Origin: Companilactobacillus jidongensis
Lineage (GTDB): Bacteria > Bacillota > Bacilli > Lactobacillales > Lactobacillaceae
Direction of reading: 5' to 3'
DNA: 64,000 bases
NCBI RefSeq assembly: GCF_003946575.1
Contig: NZ_RHOP01000001.1
Span: forward strand, 62,001 to 126,000
The notes under the pieces are model-generated. The model ran no database searches. It had not been told where the DNA came from and saw only the letters and a list, made by a program, of their open reading frames with translations. Positions 1 to 7,715 of the stretch are shown here, in pieces. Both the position numbers and the translations under genes were made by a program. Within the stretch, counting starts at the first letter, position 1. Each line of letters starts with the position of its first letter.

Positions 1-18
1 TTTTTCTAATTTATTCAT
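1..18 (-). CDS. trpA: Tryptophan synthase alpha subunit, first six codons only (partial)
   Basis: An ATG at 18-16 overlaps the trpB stop and opens a frame reading MNKLEK up to the window edge. A GGGAG-type ribosome binding site lies about nine bases upstream, inside the trpB end. Position after trpB and the TrpA-like N-terminus support trpA, which would cleave indole-3-glycerol phosphate to indole. Only six codons are visible, so the identity rests mainly on context. Confidence 0.6.
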
Positions 19-1219
19 CGATATCTCTCCCTCTATACTTGGCAATTGATGCAACATCCTTGTCACCACGTCCCGATAAGGTACAAATAATGATTTGATT
101 CTTAGACATGGTTGGAGCTAATTTTTGAACATATGCAACTGCATGACAGCTTTCAATTGCAGCAATAATCCCTTCGGTTTTGGCAATATATTCAAAAGCA
201 TCCACAGCTTCATCATCAGTGATTCCCACATATTTCGCACGTTTAGTAATTGCTAAATGCGCGTGTTCTGGTCCAACACCTGGATAATCAAGTCCAGCTG
301 AAATTGAATATACTTTGTCAATTTGACCATCATCATTTTGTAAGAATAGTGACTTCATACCGTGAAAAATACCAGTAGATCCACGTTCAATCGTAGCAGC
401 GGTTTGATCAGTATCAACACCTTTACCAGCAGCTTCACAACCAATTAACTCAACGCTTTCATCATCAATATATTGTGCAAAACTTCCAATAGCATTGCTT
501 CCTCCACCGACACAGGCGACTACTGCATCCGGTAGACGACCTTCTTCGTCCAAAATCTGTTGTTTAGATTCTTTGCTAATAACACTCTGGAAGTCATGAA
601 CCATTTGTGGGAACGGATATGGTCCTACGGCTGATCCCATTACATAAAACGTATCATCGACTCTACGGGTCCATTCTTGTAGTGTGGCATTAACAGCATC
701 TTTTAGTACCATGGATCCCGAAGTAACCGGATGAACCTTAGCACCTAATAATTCCATTCGATAGACATTAAGTTTTTGACGATCTGTGTCCATCTTTCCC
801 ATGTATATTTCACATTCCATTCCAAACAGTGCGGCAATAGTTGCAGTGGCAACACCGTGCTGGCCTGCTCCCGTTTCAGCAATCAAACGTGTCTTTCCCA
901 TTCGCTTCGCAATAAGTGCTTGACCAATAACATTATTGATTTTGTGAGCACCAGTGTGGTTTAAGTCTTCCCGCTTAAAATAAATTTTGGCACCACCAAG
1001 ATCCTTGGTCATATTCTCGGCATAATACAACAATGACGGACGATTAGCATAATCACTGAGTAGTGTATGTAGTTCATTAAGAAAGTCTGGATCATCCTTG
1101 TATCTGTCATAGGCTTCTGACACTTCATTCAAAGCTGTCATTAGTGTTTCGGGGATAAATTGTCCCCCAAATTCACCATAGTAATGTGATTTTGAATTTG
1201 TCTTTTGCATTTCTTTCAT
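11..1219 (-). CDS. trpB: Tryptophan synthase beta subunit
   Basis: PLP enzyme that condenses indole with L-serine to make tryptophan, the last step of the pathway, in an alpha2beta2 complex with TrpA. The 402-residue protein has the N-terminal [13 protein letters not shown] block, the PLP lysine in HTGAHKIN near residue 93, the GGGSNAIG phosphate loop near 235 and the SGRGDKD end, all at the usual family length. I place the start at the ATG at 1219, because an AAGGAG site lies nine bases upstream. A GTG at 1228 is in frame but touches that site. It is the fifth gene of a trpD-C-F-B-A unit, and its stop overlaps the trpA start, suggesting translational coupling. Confidence 0.97.
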   Translation of the reverse strand: MKEMQKTNSKSHYYGEFGGQFIPETLMTALNEVSEAYDRYKDDPDFLNELHTLLSDYANRPSLLYYAENMTKDLGGAKIYFKREDLNHTGAHKINNVIGQALIAKRMGKTRLIAETGAGQHGVATATIAALFGMECEIYMGKMDTDRQKLNVYRMELLGAKVHPVTSGSMVLKDAVNATLQEWTRRVDDTFYVMGSAVGPYPFPQMVHDFQSVISKESKQQILDEEGRLPDAVVACVGGGSNAIGSFAQYIDDESVELIGCEAAGKGVDTDQTAATIERGSTGIFHGMKSLFLQNDDGQIDKVYSISAGLDYPGVGPEHAHLAITKRAKYVGITDDEAVDAFEYIAKTEGIIAAIESCHAVAYVQKLAPTMSKNQIIICTLSGRGDKDVASIAKYRGRDIDE

Positions 1220-1231
1220 ATTAAACACTCC

Positions 1232-1807
1232 TTATAATTCATGAACTCTATTTACCATTTGTTTTATTTTTAATGGATCTTTTTTGTTATCAGTTTCAAC
1301 ACCACGTGAGACATCTATGATCTGTGGGTGCACTTGATCTATTGCTCCATCAACATTAGTCAGATCAATTGCCCCTGCCAAAATATCAGGTGTTGTCTGC
1401 AAGGTATCCCAATTCAAAGCTTGTCCGTCACCTTTGCCACTATCTATCATTAGATAATCAGCTTGAGTTCTTAAGACTTCTGACAATTGCGATTTGAAGA
1501 CCTGAATAACTTTGACACCATGATTATGAAGAATCGTAATTGTTTCTTCAGATTCATTACCGTGTAACTGAATAATTGACACTGCACCACTATTAACGAT
1601 TCGTAGCATTTCTGACATCGAAGCATCTACAAAGACGCCAATACTGGGAATTCTTTCATCAAGTTCTGCTCGTAATTTTAGTGCTTGATCCAAATTTACA
1701 TGATGCCTTCCACCAGCAAAGATAAATCCAGCAAAATCTGCATGTGCTTGATTAACTGCTTTGATGTCAGAAATTGTCATCAATCCACAAATTTTTATTT
1801 TTGTCAT
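1232..1807 (-). CDS. trpF: Phosphoribosylanthranilate isomerase
   Basis: Catalyses the Amadori rearrangement of phosphoribosylanthranilate to CdRP, third step of tryptophan synthesis. The 191-residue TIM barrel starts with MTKIKICGL, where Cys7 is the expected general base. The IDSGKGDG segment near residue 121 carries the expected acidic partner (about Asp122). The loop usually written SxRxV reads AGGRHHV here, a mild deviation. It follows trpC by three bases, and its stop region contains the trpB ribosome binding site. Length is a little under the usual 200 residues. Function is confident. Confidence 0.95.
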   Translation of the reverse strand: MTKIKICGLMTISDIKAVNQAHADFAGFIFAGGRHHVNLDQALKLRAELDERIPSIGVFVDASMSEMLRIVNSGAVSIIQLHGNESEETITILHNHGVKVIQVFKSQLSEVLRTQADYLMIDSGKGDGQALNWDTLQTTPDILAGAIDLTNVDGAIDQVHPQIIDVSRGVETDNKKDPLKIKQMVNRVHEL

Positions 1808-1810
1808 ACG

Positions 1811-2545
1811 CTACACTTCTTTGAATTTTTTAATTAGTTCTGCCTTATCAGTTGATCTCATGAAAGTTTCACCTATCAGTGCTTCATTGACATTGGCATC
1901 TTTTAACAACCTAATGTCATTTGTATTCTTAATTCCACTTTCAGCAATAAACGGAATATTCTTTGGTACTAATGATCGCAAATTTAAACTATTATTCAGG
2001 TCAACTGTGAAATCTTTGAGGTCTCGGTTATTAGCTCCGATAATTTTAGCTCCAGCGGCTAATGCAATCTTCAGTTCTGCAGTCGTGTGAACCTCTACTA
2101 TTGCTGCCAGATCCAATTCATCAGCTAGTTGTTGATAGCTCTCTAATTGTTCAGGAGTCAAAATAGCTACTATTAATAGAATTATGCCAGCGCCAGCAAA
2201 CTTAGCTTGATAAATCATATAAGGATCGACTACGAAGTCTTTTCTGAGTACTGATACATCAACTTTGTCAGAAATTTTTTCTAGATATTCTAACTTACCT
2301 TGAAAGTAATCCGGTTCTGTTAATACTGATATAGCATCCACGCCAGCTTGTTGATAATCTTGTGCAATTTGTAAATATGGAAATTCTTCAACGATCATCC
2401 CTTTAGATGGAGATGTCTTTTTGACTTCACCAATGAACCCTAACTCTGGTTCTAAAAACTTGTTTATTACTCGTTCAATATTTCCAGAACCCTTTTCTTG
2501 TTTAATTCTTTTTTGTGTTGCAGCAACCAAGTCGTCTAGTATCAT
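1811..2545 (-). CDS. trpC: Indole-3-glycerol phosphate synthase
   Basis: Closes the indole ring from CdRP with loss of CO2 and water, fourth step of the pathway. The 244-residue barrel has the hallmark [10 protein letters not shown] near residues 40-49, [11 protein letters not shown] near 100, [14 protein letters not shown] and the AESGI phosphate-binding end. The ATG overlaps the trpD stop by four bases, so translation is probably coupled. It is slightly shorter than the usual 250-260 residues but no motif is missing. Confidence 0.96.
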   Translation of the reverse strand: MILDDLVAATQKRIKQEKGSGNIERVINKFLEPELGFIGEVKKTSPSKGMIVEEFPYLQIAQDYQQAGVDAISVLTEPDYFQGKLEYLEKISDKVDVSVLRKDFVVDPYMIYQAKFAGAGIILLIVAILTPEQLESYQQLADELDLAAIVEVHTTAELKIALAAGAKIIGANNRDLKDFTVDLNNSLNLRSLVPKNIPFIAESGIKNTNDIRLLKDANVNEALIGETFMRSTDKAELIKKFKEV

Positions 2546-3576
2546 GCGACCAATCCTACCTTAGTTAGTGAAATAAAGCGTTCAAGCTGTTGGTGCGCAG
2601 CTCCATTATCAATAACTTTTCTGGCCATTTTGATACCCTCAGCAATGCTGATATCTGGTCTAGCAGTATGAATTGCAACAGCGGAATTTAGTAAGACAAC
2701 ATCACGCTTAGCATTCTTCTCACCGTTCAAAATATCTCTGGTTATTTGTGCATTTTCTTCAGGTGTGCCCCCAATAACATCTAACTTATTGCAACGTTTG
2801 ATTCCAAATTCTTCGGGGGTGATTTCATATTTTTTAACTTCCCCATCAACTACTTCGGCAATTGTTGTTGGTGCTGAAGCTGACACTTCATCGAAGCCAT
2901 CTTGACCATGAACAACCGTGGCATTCTTGACACCTAGCTGATTAAGTACCTTAGCCATCGGTTCAACCAGTTCCTCATCATAAACTCCCAGTAATTGAGA
3001 AGTAGCATGAGCTGGATTGGCCAACGGGCCTAAGATATTAAACAAGGTTCTGATCCCTAACTCTTTACGAACAGGAGCAACATACTTCATGGCTTTGTGA
3101 TATTCCTGTGCGAACAAGAAACAAATTCCAATTTCATTCAATACTGCTTCACTCTGCTTAGGGTCGATATTGATATGTATTCCTAATGCCTCAAGTACAT
3201 CAGCTGCTCCACTCTTGGAACTAGCAGCACGATTTCCGTGTTTGGCAACCGGAATGCCTGTTGCTGAGACGACCAACGCTGAAGTCGTTGAAATATTAAA
3301 TGAATTAGAATGATCGCCACCAGTTCCAACAATTTCCAGAACAGGTTCATCAGCTTTGAATTCCAACGCATGAGCCCTCATAGCATCGGCTGCTCCAGCT
3401 ATTTCTTCAACTGTTTCTTTTTTAACTGATAATGCCGTTAAGAAGCTGGAGATTTGAACTGCGGTTGTCTTTCCACTCATAATTTCATCGATTACCTGAT
3501 TCGTTTCTTCAAAAGTTAAATCCGTTCCGTTAACTAGTTTTTTTATGGCTACTTCAATTTTTGTATTTTCTTGCAT
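2542..3576 (-). CDS. trpD: Anthranilate phosphoribosyltransferase
   Basis: Transfers phosphoribose from PRPP to anthranilate, second step of tryptophan synthesis. The 344-residue protein carries the PRPP-binding motif [14 protein letters not shown] near residues 84-97 and the [12 protein letters not shown] loop near 112-122, both diagnostic of TrpD. A GGAGG site lies eight bases before the ATG. It is the first annotated gene after the downstream T-box leader, preceded by a 19-codon frame at 3592-3651. Length is typical. Confidence 0.97.
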   Translation of the reverse strand: MQENTKIEVAIKKLVNGTDLTFEETNQVIDEIMSGKTTAVQISSFLTALSVKKETVEEIAGAADAMRAHALEFKADEPVLEIVGTGGDHSNSFNISTTSALVVSATGIPVAKHGNRAASSKSGAADVLEALGIHINIDPKQSEAVLNEIGICFLFAQEYHKAMKYVAPVRKELGIRTLFNILGPLANPAHATSQLLGVYDEELVEPMAKVLNQLGVKNATVVHGQDGFDEVSASAPTTIAEVVDGEVKKYEITPEEFGIKRCNKLDVIGGTPEENAQITRDILNGEKNAKRDVVLLNSAVAIHTARPDISIAEGIKMARKVIDNGAAHQQLERFISLTKVGLVA

Positions 3577-3591
3577 GATGATTCCTCCAAT

Positions 3592-3651
3592 TTAATTTTT
3601 AGCGTCTAAATCAAATTGGTGAAACCATCGCTTTCCGGGATTTTGTATCAT
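3592..3651 (-). CDS. Candidate 19-residue leader peptide upstream of trpD
   Basis: Between the T-box terminator and trpD lies an ATG frame encoding MIQNPGKRWFHQFDLDAKN followed by TAA. AAGGAG at 3660-3665 is spaced eight bases from the ATG, as good as any gene here. The peptide holds a single Trp codon (position 9). It ends just before the trpD ribosome binding site, so it could couple or attenuate trpD translation. No counterpart exists after the trpE leader. I know no named family. It could be a chance frame, but its start signal is unusually strong. Confidence 0.5.
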   Translation of the reverse strand: MIQNPGKRWFHQFDLDAKN

Positions 3652-3679
3652 AATGGTTGCTCCTTTTAAATTCTTGATA

Positions 3680-4004
3680 CAAAAAAATCCGTCCATAAGC
3701 TTATACAGTTTAAGGACGGATTTTCCGCGGTGCCACCTTACTTCAATAGACTATGAGTGTATATGAAACACAATACACTTCAAGTCCATTACTCTTAGTG
3801 AAGGGCAAACACCCTCCCGACAACTTACGTATGCCTGACGTTTCTCTGTACTAATCTGATTTTAATAATCAAATATTCGAGAGAACCCTCGATGGTCCAT
3901 TTAACTACTTGCGTTTGGTTGCACTCTCATCACCGGCAACTCTCTGTACATGCACAATAGTCTTGATCTCCATCTCATCGGTTTATGGACGAATTTGTTT
4001 TGTT
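3680..4004 (-). ncRNA. T-box leader controlling trpDCFBA (tRNA-Trp sensing)
   Basis: The minus-strand leader contains the T-box core AAGGTGGCACCGCGG at 3739-3725, followed by an intrinsic terminator (stem AATCCGTCC/GGACGGATT, then U-run, 3682-3724). In the Stem I region a TGG triplet at 3899-3897, in the setting AAATGGACC, fits a tryptophan specifier. The T-box bulge UGGC would pair with a GCCA acceptor end, as expected if tRNA-Trp has G as discriminator base. Uncharged tRNA-Trp should favour the antiterminator and allow trpD expression. Nearly identical to the trpE leader, with compensatory stem changes. Confidence 0.93.
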
Positions 4005-4010
4005 GTTATG

Positions 4011-4039
4011 AGAATAAGAGTATTCACTCTCATTGTCAA
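4011..4039 (-). promoter_or_regulatory. Promoter of the trpD T-box leader
   Basis: On the minus strand, TTGACA (4039-4034), a 17-base spacer and TATTCT (4016-4011) form a near-consensus sigma-A promoter in the gap between trpG and the T-box leader. It makes trpDCFBA independent of trpEG readthrough. Confidence 0.8.
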
Positions 4040-4067
4040 TAGTTTTTTAAATATTTTTCTAATTTGA

Positions 4068-4640
4068 TTAATTTAATTTAATAAAATTTTTGATTATTTG
4101 TTGACCAATTTCTTTGTCGGTCATGATAGATTCAGGGTGGAATTGTACACCGTAGACCTTATTGTCTTCGTCCGCAATTGCCATGATCTCATGATTGGAA
4201 GTTTGAGCTGTGATGTTCAGTTTATCAGGGAGATCAGTAACTATCAGTGAATGATATCTGGCACCTGTGAATGAATGTGGACAACCTTCAAAAATCTTTC
4301 CACCATGTACTAACTGAATATTAGATGATTTACCATGCATCAGAACAGGCGCATGCACTACTTTTCCACCGTATACTTCAGCGATCGCTTGATGGCCCAA
4401 ACAAACACCGAGAATTGGTACACGACCAATGAAATATTTTAGTTGGTCCAGCATATGTCCCGCATCTTCAGGACGACCAGGGCCAGGTGAAAAAATCAAT
4501 TTGCTGGGATTTCGGAATGCCAATTCTTCAACGGTTAATTCATCATTTTTAATCACGATAATTGGTTCATCCGTCAATTCACCTACCAATTGGTACAGGT
4601 TGTAAGTGAAGCTGTCATAATTATCAATCAAATAAATCAT
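4068..4640 (-). CDS. trpG: Anthranilate synthase glutamine amidotransferase subunit
   Basis: Class I glutamine amidotransferase that hydrolyses glutamine and channels ammonia to TrpE. The 190-residue protein has the oxyanion strand SPGPGRPEDAG, the nucleophile in GVCLGHQ (Cys80) and the His-Glu pair in VQFHPE (His168, Glu170). The ATG overlaps the trpE stop by four bases. In many Firmicutes the same subunit also serves PabB for folate; no pab gene is visible here, so dual use cannot be judged. Confidence 0.94.
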   Translation of the reverse strand: MIYLIDNYDSFTYNLYQLVGELTDEPIIVIKNDELTVEELAFRNPSKLIFSPGPGRPEDAGHMLDQLKYFIGRVPILGVCLGHQAIAEVYGGKVVHAPVLMHGKSSNIQLVHGGKIFEGCPHSFTGARYHSLIVTDLPDKLNITAQTSNHEIMAIADEDNKVYGVQFHPESIMTDKEIGQQIIKNFIKLN

Positions 4641-6076
4641 TCTCTCACCTCTGCAGTTTTTTTTAAGGCATCAATAACAGAACTTGCTTTGTTATTAAAT
4701 TCTTGAAATTCATTTTTTGCGATACTATCTGCCACAATACCAGCACCAGAATGAACAACTAAATCGTCGTTTTGTCGATACGCTAAGCGAATTCCGATGC
4801 AAAAATCTAAATCACCTGAAAAATCAATATATCCAATGCAGCCACCGTAAATTCCCCGTTTTCGCTGTTCTAATTGACTAATTATTTTCATAGCACTAAT
4901 TTTGGGCGCGCCTGAAAGTGTTCCCGCAGGCATTAGTGATTCCACAATATCAATTGCCGATGACTTGTCGTCAACTAGGCTCTCAACCGTTGATCCCATA
5001 TGCATAACATTACTGAACTTCAATAACTCCCTAACACGAGTAACCTTTACACTTCCAAATTGACTTATTTTACCAAGATCATTGCGACCAAGGTCAATCA
5101 GCATATTGTGCTCCGCTAATTCTTTGGGACTAGTCGTCAGTTCATTAGCAAGTTTTTTATCTTCTGCAATCGTCTTGCCACGTCTTCTCGTGCCTGCTAA
5201 TGGATAAGTATACAAACTGCGATTTTGCTTAGTTATTAGGGTTTCAGGTGAAGCACCGATAGATTCAAAATTATCGTGCTTAAAATAAAACTGATATGGT
5301 GTAGGACTGCTAGAAAACAATTCTTTTGCAACAGTGAACAAACTACCACGAATTTTACCATGCCGAGGATTCGAAAGAATCAATTGAAAAATATCACCAT
5401 CCGTAATATGTCGCTTAGTTTTGGCGACCTTGTCTTCAAATTCTTTAAGTGAAAACTGCAATTTCAAAGGACTAGTGATTTCAAAGTTAGACCTGACAGA
5501 TACAGTTAAATTACTTAACAGCACACTCTTCAAGTCTTGAAGTTTAGTAATTGTTTGTTCATAAACCGAATCAAGCTTGGAAGTCGGAACTATGCAAGAC
5601 AAAGTTACTGTTTTGGTTTGGTGATTAAAGGAAATTACTTGTTTGACCAACAATAAATCGACATCATTCAAATTATATGGGTCTGAAATATTCTGTGGCA
5701 AAGTCGGATTAGCAAATCGAGCATAATCATAACCCAAGTAACCTGATAGTCCTCCGACAAATGGCGGTAATTCTGGTATTTTAGGTATTCTATTATCTGA
5801 TAAGATTTTTTCTATTACCGGTTTTAAATCTGTTTTAGTTTTGCTATTATTCAAAAATCCATCTTTATAAACAATTGCTTGTTCCGGATCAATACCAATA
5901 AAACTATAACCATCCTCTTCAGACTTGGGTCGTCCAGTAAATAAAAAACAGGCAGTTTGGTTCTTCTTCAAAAATTGCATTAATTCCAAAGGATCAAAGT
6001 TCACATCCTGATAGCTGATGGTCACTGGTGACATTGGATAATTCTTACTTAACCTTTTTAATTCTTCTAAATTCAT
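4637..6076 (-). CDS. trpE: Anthranilate synthase component I
   Basis: Converts chorismate and ammonia to anthranilate, the committed step. The 479-residue chorismate-binding enzyme has the C-terminal signature PAGTLSGAPKI, the RRGKT segment and the YGGCIGY block. The start is the ATG at 6076, with GGGGGAG five bases upstream; an in-frame TTG lies at 6094. The N-terminal feedback motif usually LLES is not recognisable: residues 43-48 read CFLFTG before the conserved YSFIG. PabB is the alternative, but the tryptophan T-box and the overlapping trpG favour TrpE. Confidence 0.9.
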   Translation of the reverse strand: MNLEELKRLSKNYPMSPVTISYQDVNFDPLELMQFLKKNQTACFLFTGRPKSEEDGYSFIGIDPEQAIVYKDGFLNNSKTKTDLKPVIEKILSDNRIPKIPELPPFVGGLSGYLGYDYARFANPTLPQNISDPYNLNDVDLLLVKQVISFNHQTKTVTLSCIVPTSKLDSVYEQTITKLQDLKSVLLSNLTVSVRSNFEITSPLKLQFSLKEFEDKVAKTKRHITDGDIFQLILSNPRHGKIRGSLFTVAKELFSSSPTPYQFYFKHDNFESIGASPETLITKQNRSLYTYPLAGTRRRGKTIAEDKKLANELTTSPKELAEHNMLIDLGRNDLGKISQFGSVKVTRVRELLKFSNVMHMGSTVESLVDDKSSAIDIVESLMPAGTLSGAPKISAMKIISQLEQRKRGIYGGCIGYIDFSGDLDFCIGIRLAYRQNDDLVVHSGAGIVADSIAKNEFQEFNNKASSVIDALKKTAEVRE

Positions 6077-6092
6077 ATTTTCTCCCCCAAAC

Positions 6093-6415
6093 AAAAAATC
6101 CGCCCATAAACTTATACAGTTTAAGGACGGATTTTCCGCGGTGCCACCTTATTTTAATAGACCAATAGTGTATGCAAAATAACACTCACTACCAGTCCAC
6201 TACTCTTAGCGAAGGGCAAACACCCTCCCGACAACTTACGTATGCCTGACGTTTCTCTGTACTAATTCGGTTTTATAACCAAATATTCGAGAGAACCCTC
6301 GATGGTCCATTTAACTATCTGCGTCTGGTTACACTCTCATCAACGGTAACTTTCTGTACATGCACAATAGTCTTGATCTCCATCTCATCGGTTTATGGAC
6401 GAATTTATTTTGTTG
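6093..6415 (-). ncRNA. T-box leader controlling trpEG (tRNA-Trp sensing)
   Basis: Second T-box leader, with the core AAGGTGGCACCGCGG at 6150-6136, a terminator at about 6093-6134 and a TGG specifier candidate at 6309-6307. The stretch AAATGGACCATCGAGGG is the same as in the trpD leader. Where the two leaders differ inside stems the changes are often paired, for example GTTGC/GCAAC against GTTAC/GTAAC and GATT/AATC against GGTT/AACC, which supports a conserved structure. The terminator U-run lies directly before the trpE ribosome binding site. Confidence 0.94.
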
Positions 6416-6421
6416 TTACAG

Positions 6422-6450
6422 AGAATAAAAGTATTTTGATAATTTGTCAA
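6422..6450 (-). promoter_or_regulatory. Promoter of the trpE T-box leader
   Basis: Minus-strand TTGACA (6450-6445), a 17-base spacer and TATTCT (6427-6422). It uses the same two hexamers and spacing as the trpD leader promoter. Confidence 0.8.
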
Positions 6451-6545
6451 CATAAATCTTTCACTAGATTAATCTTTGTTTATCCTTCCTCATCAGCATC
6501 AACATCCCCATCAAGTGTCTGAACAAGTCAAATAACGACTAAAAA

Positions 6546-6600
6546 AATAAGATTTGTGCGATAATTAAAAAAGTTATCGAACGAATCTTATTTATTTTTA
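6546..6600. terminator. Long bidirectional terminator hairpin without an obvious gene
   Basis: Arms 6546-6564 and 6574-6592 pair over about 19 bases with two imperfect positions. A T-rich run follows on the plus strand, and a seven-T run follows on the minus strand. It lies between divergent trpE and clpP, where no terminator is needed. A short frame ending TAA at 6533-6535 precedes it on the plus strand. Confidence 0.7.
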
Positions 6601-6618
6601 TATTTCGAGGTTTGTTTG

Positions 6619-6672
6619 TTGACCCAATACTGATTGTATGCTAAATTAGCACTGTACTATTAAGAGTGCTAA
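6619..6672 (+). promoter_or_regulatory. clpP promoter with CIRCE (HrcA) operator
   Basis: TTGACC (6619-6624), 17 bases, then TAAATT (6642-6647) preceded by TGC form a promoter with an extended -10. TTAGCACTG-N9-GAGTGCTAA at 6646-6672 is the CIRCE element with one mismatch (normally TTAGCACTC), placed on the start point as expected for HrcA repression. A further half-like AGTGCTAA lies at 6681-6688. Confidence 0.85.
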
Positions 6673-6706
6673 AAATAACAAGTGCTAATTAATTAGGAGG
6701 CAGTTT

Positions 6707-7294
6707 ATGTTAGTTCCTACAGTTATTGAACAAAGCTCACGTGGCGAACGTGCCTATGATATTTATTCAAGATTATTAAAAGATAGAATCATTATGTTAT
6801 CAGGTGAAGTTAACAGCCAAATGGCTAATACAGTCATTGCTGAATTACTATTCCTTGATGCTCAAGACTCAGATAAGGATATTTCAATGTATATCAATTC
6901 ACCCGGTGGTTCTGTTACCGATGGATTAGCAATTGTTGACACTATGAACTTCGTTAAGTCAGACGTTCAAACAATTGCTACTGGTTTAGCAGCATCTATG
7001 GGAAGTGTTATCTTGTCATCAGGTACAAAGGGCAAACGTTTTGCTCTTCCAAACTCAACTGTTCTTATTCACCAACCATTAGGTGGCGCTCAAGGACAAC
7101 AAACAGAAATCGAAATTGCCGCTCAAGAAATTTTGAAGACAAGAAAGAGATTGAATCACATCTTGGCTGATAATTCTGGTCAATCATTTGAAAAACTTCA
7201 AAAGGATACTGATCGTGACAACTACATGACAGCCCAAGAAGCTAAAGACTATGGTTTGATCGATGAAATCATGACAAATCAAGCTGATAAATAA
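6707..7294 (+). CDS. clpP: ATP-dependent Clp protease proteolytic subunit
   Basis: Serine peptidase forming the tetradecameric chamber used by ClpX, ClpC and ClpE for regulated and stress proteolysis in the cytoplasm. The 195-residue protein has the catalytic triad Ser97 (GLAASMGS), His122 (LIHQP) and Asp171 (RDNYM), and the usual length. AGGAGG is well placed before the ATG. It is monocistronic: a CIRCE-controlled promoter precedes it and a strong hairpin follows. Most lactobacilli use CtsR for clpP; a full CtsR operator is not visible here. Confidence 0.98.
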   Translation: MLVPTVIEQSSRGERAYDIYSRLLKDRIIMLSGEVNSQMANTVIAELLFLDAQDSDKDISMYINSPGGSVTDGLAIVDTMNFVKSDVQTIATGLAASMGSVILSSGTKGKRFALPNSTVLIHQPLGGAQGQQTEIEIAAQEILKTRKRLNHILADNSGQSFEKLQKDTDRDNYMTAQEAKDYGLIDEIMTNQADK

Positions 7295-7309
7295 TAGTTC
7301 AATTTAATT

Positions 7310-7350
7310 AATAAGAGCTAATCGCAGATGCGATTAGCTCTTATTTTTTA
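7310..7350. terminator. Bidirectional terminator between clpP and a small convergent gene
   Basis: A perfect 16-base stem, 7310-7325 with 7330-7345 and a four-base loop, is followed by T residues. It ends clpP on the plus strand and lies at the end of the convergent small gene on the minus strand. Confidence 0.9.
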
Positions 7351-7536
7351 TTATTCAGGATTTAATTCCAAACGACGATTTTTAATAATAGTTTCCAGTT
7401 CTTCTAAATCAGATACAGTCGACTTATTGCGGATAAAACTACGAGCTGATGATCTCATTGCAATATAATTAGCGCGTTCTCGATTATTTCTGTGCCATTT
7501 CTCGTTGGCACGTCTCTGTGCATCTGTTAATACCAT
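7351..7536 (-). CDS. Small conserved hypothetical protein (61 aa)
   Basis: A 61-residue basic protein reading MVLTDAQRRANEKWHRNNRE at its start, then ARSFIRN near residue 31 and an acidic helix DLEELETII near 43-51. I recognise the layout (Arg/Lys-rich N-terminal helix, ARSFIRN, DLEEL) as a small family common in lactobacilli and streptococci with no function known to me. A GGGAG ribosome binding site precedes the ATG. It stands alone, convergent with clpP, and shares its terminator. DNA or RNA binding is possible from its charge but is inference. Confidence 0.7.
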   Translation of the reverse strand: MVLTDAQRRANEKWHRNNRERANYIAMRSSARSFIRNKSTVSDLEELETIIKNRRLELNPE

Positions 7537-7715
7537 AATATTATCTCCCAGCGTTTAATAATTACCTAACAATATTATACATAAATTTGGTAAATAAACT
7601 TTCCATATATTATAATTATCTTTTACAAAATACGATAATTTGTAGAGTAATATATGTGTGATTTTTGATTAAGCCTTATCATTAGATAATTTTTGCACTT
7701 ATATTTAAATAATTA

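Noticed and set aside
1220-1228. GTG start for trpB, three codons upstream
   Set aside because: It lies directly against the AAGGAG ribosome site, leaving no spacing; the ATG at 1219 has nine bases.
6500-6630. CtsR operator before clpP
   Set aside because: Only partial matches to the tandem GGTCAAA heptads; the spacing and second half-site do not fit, while CIRCE does.
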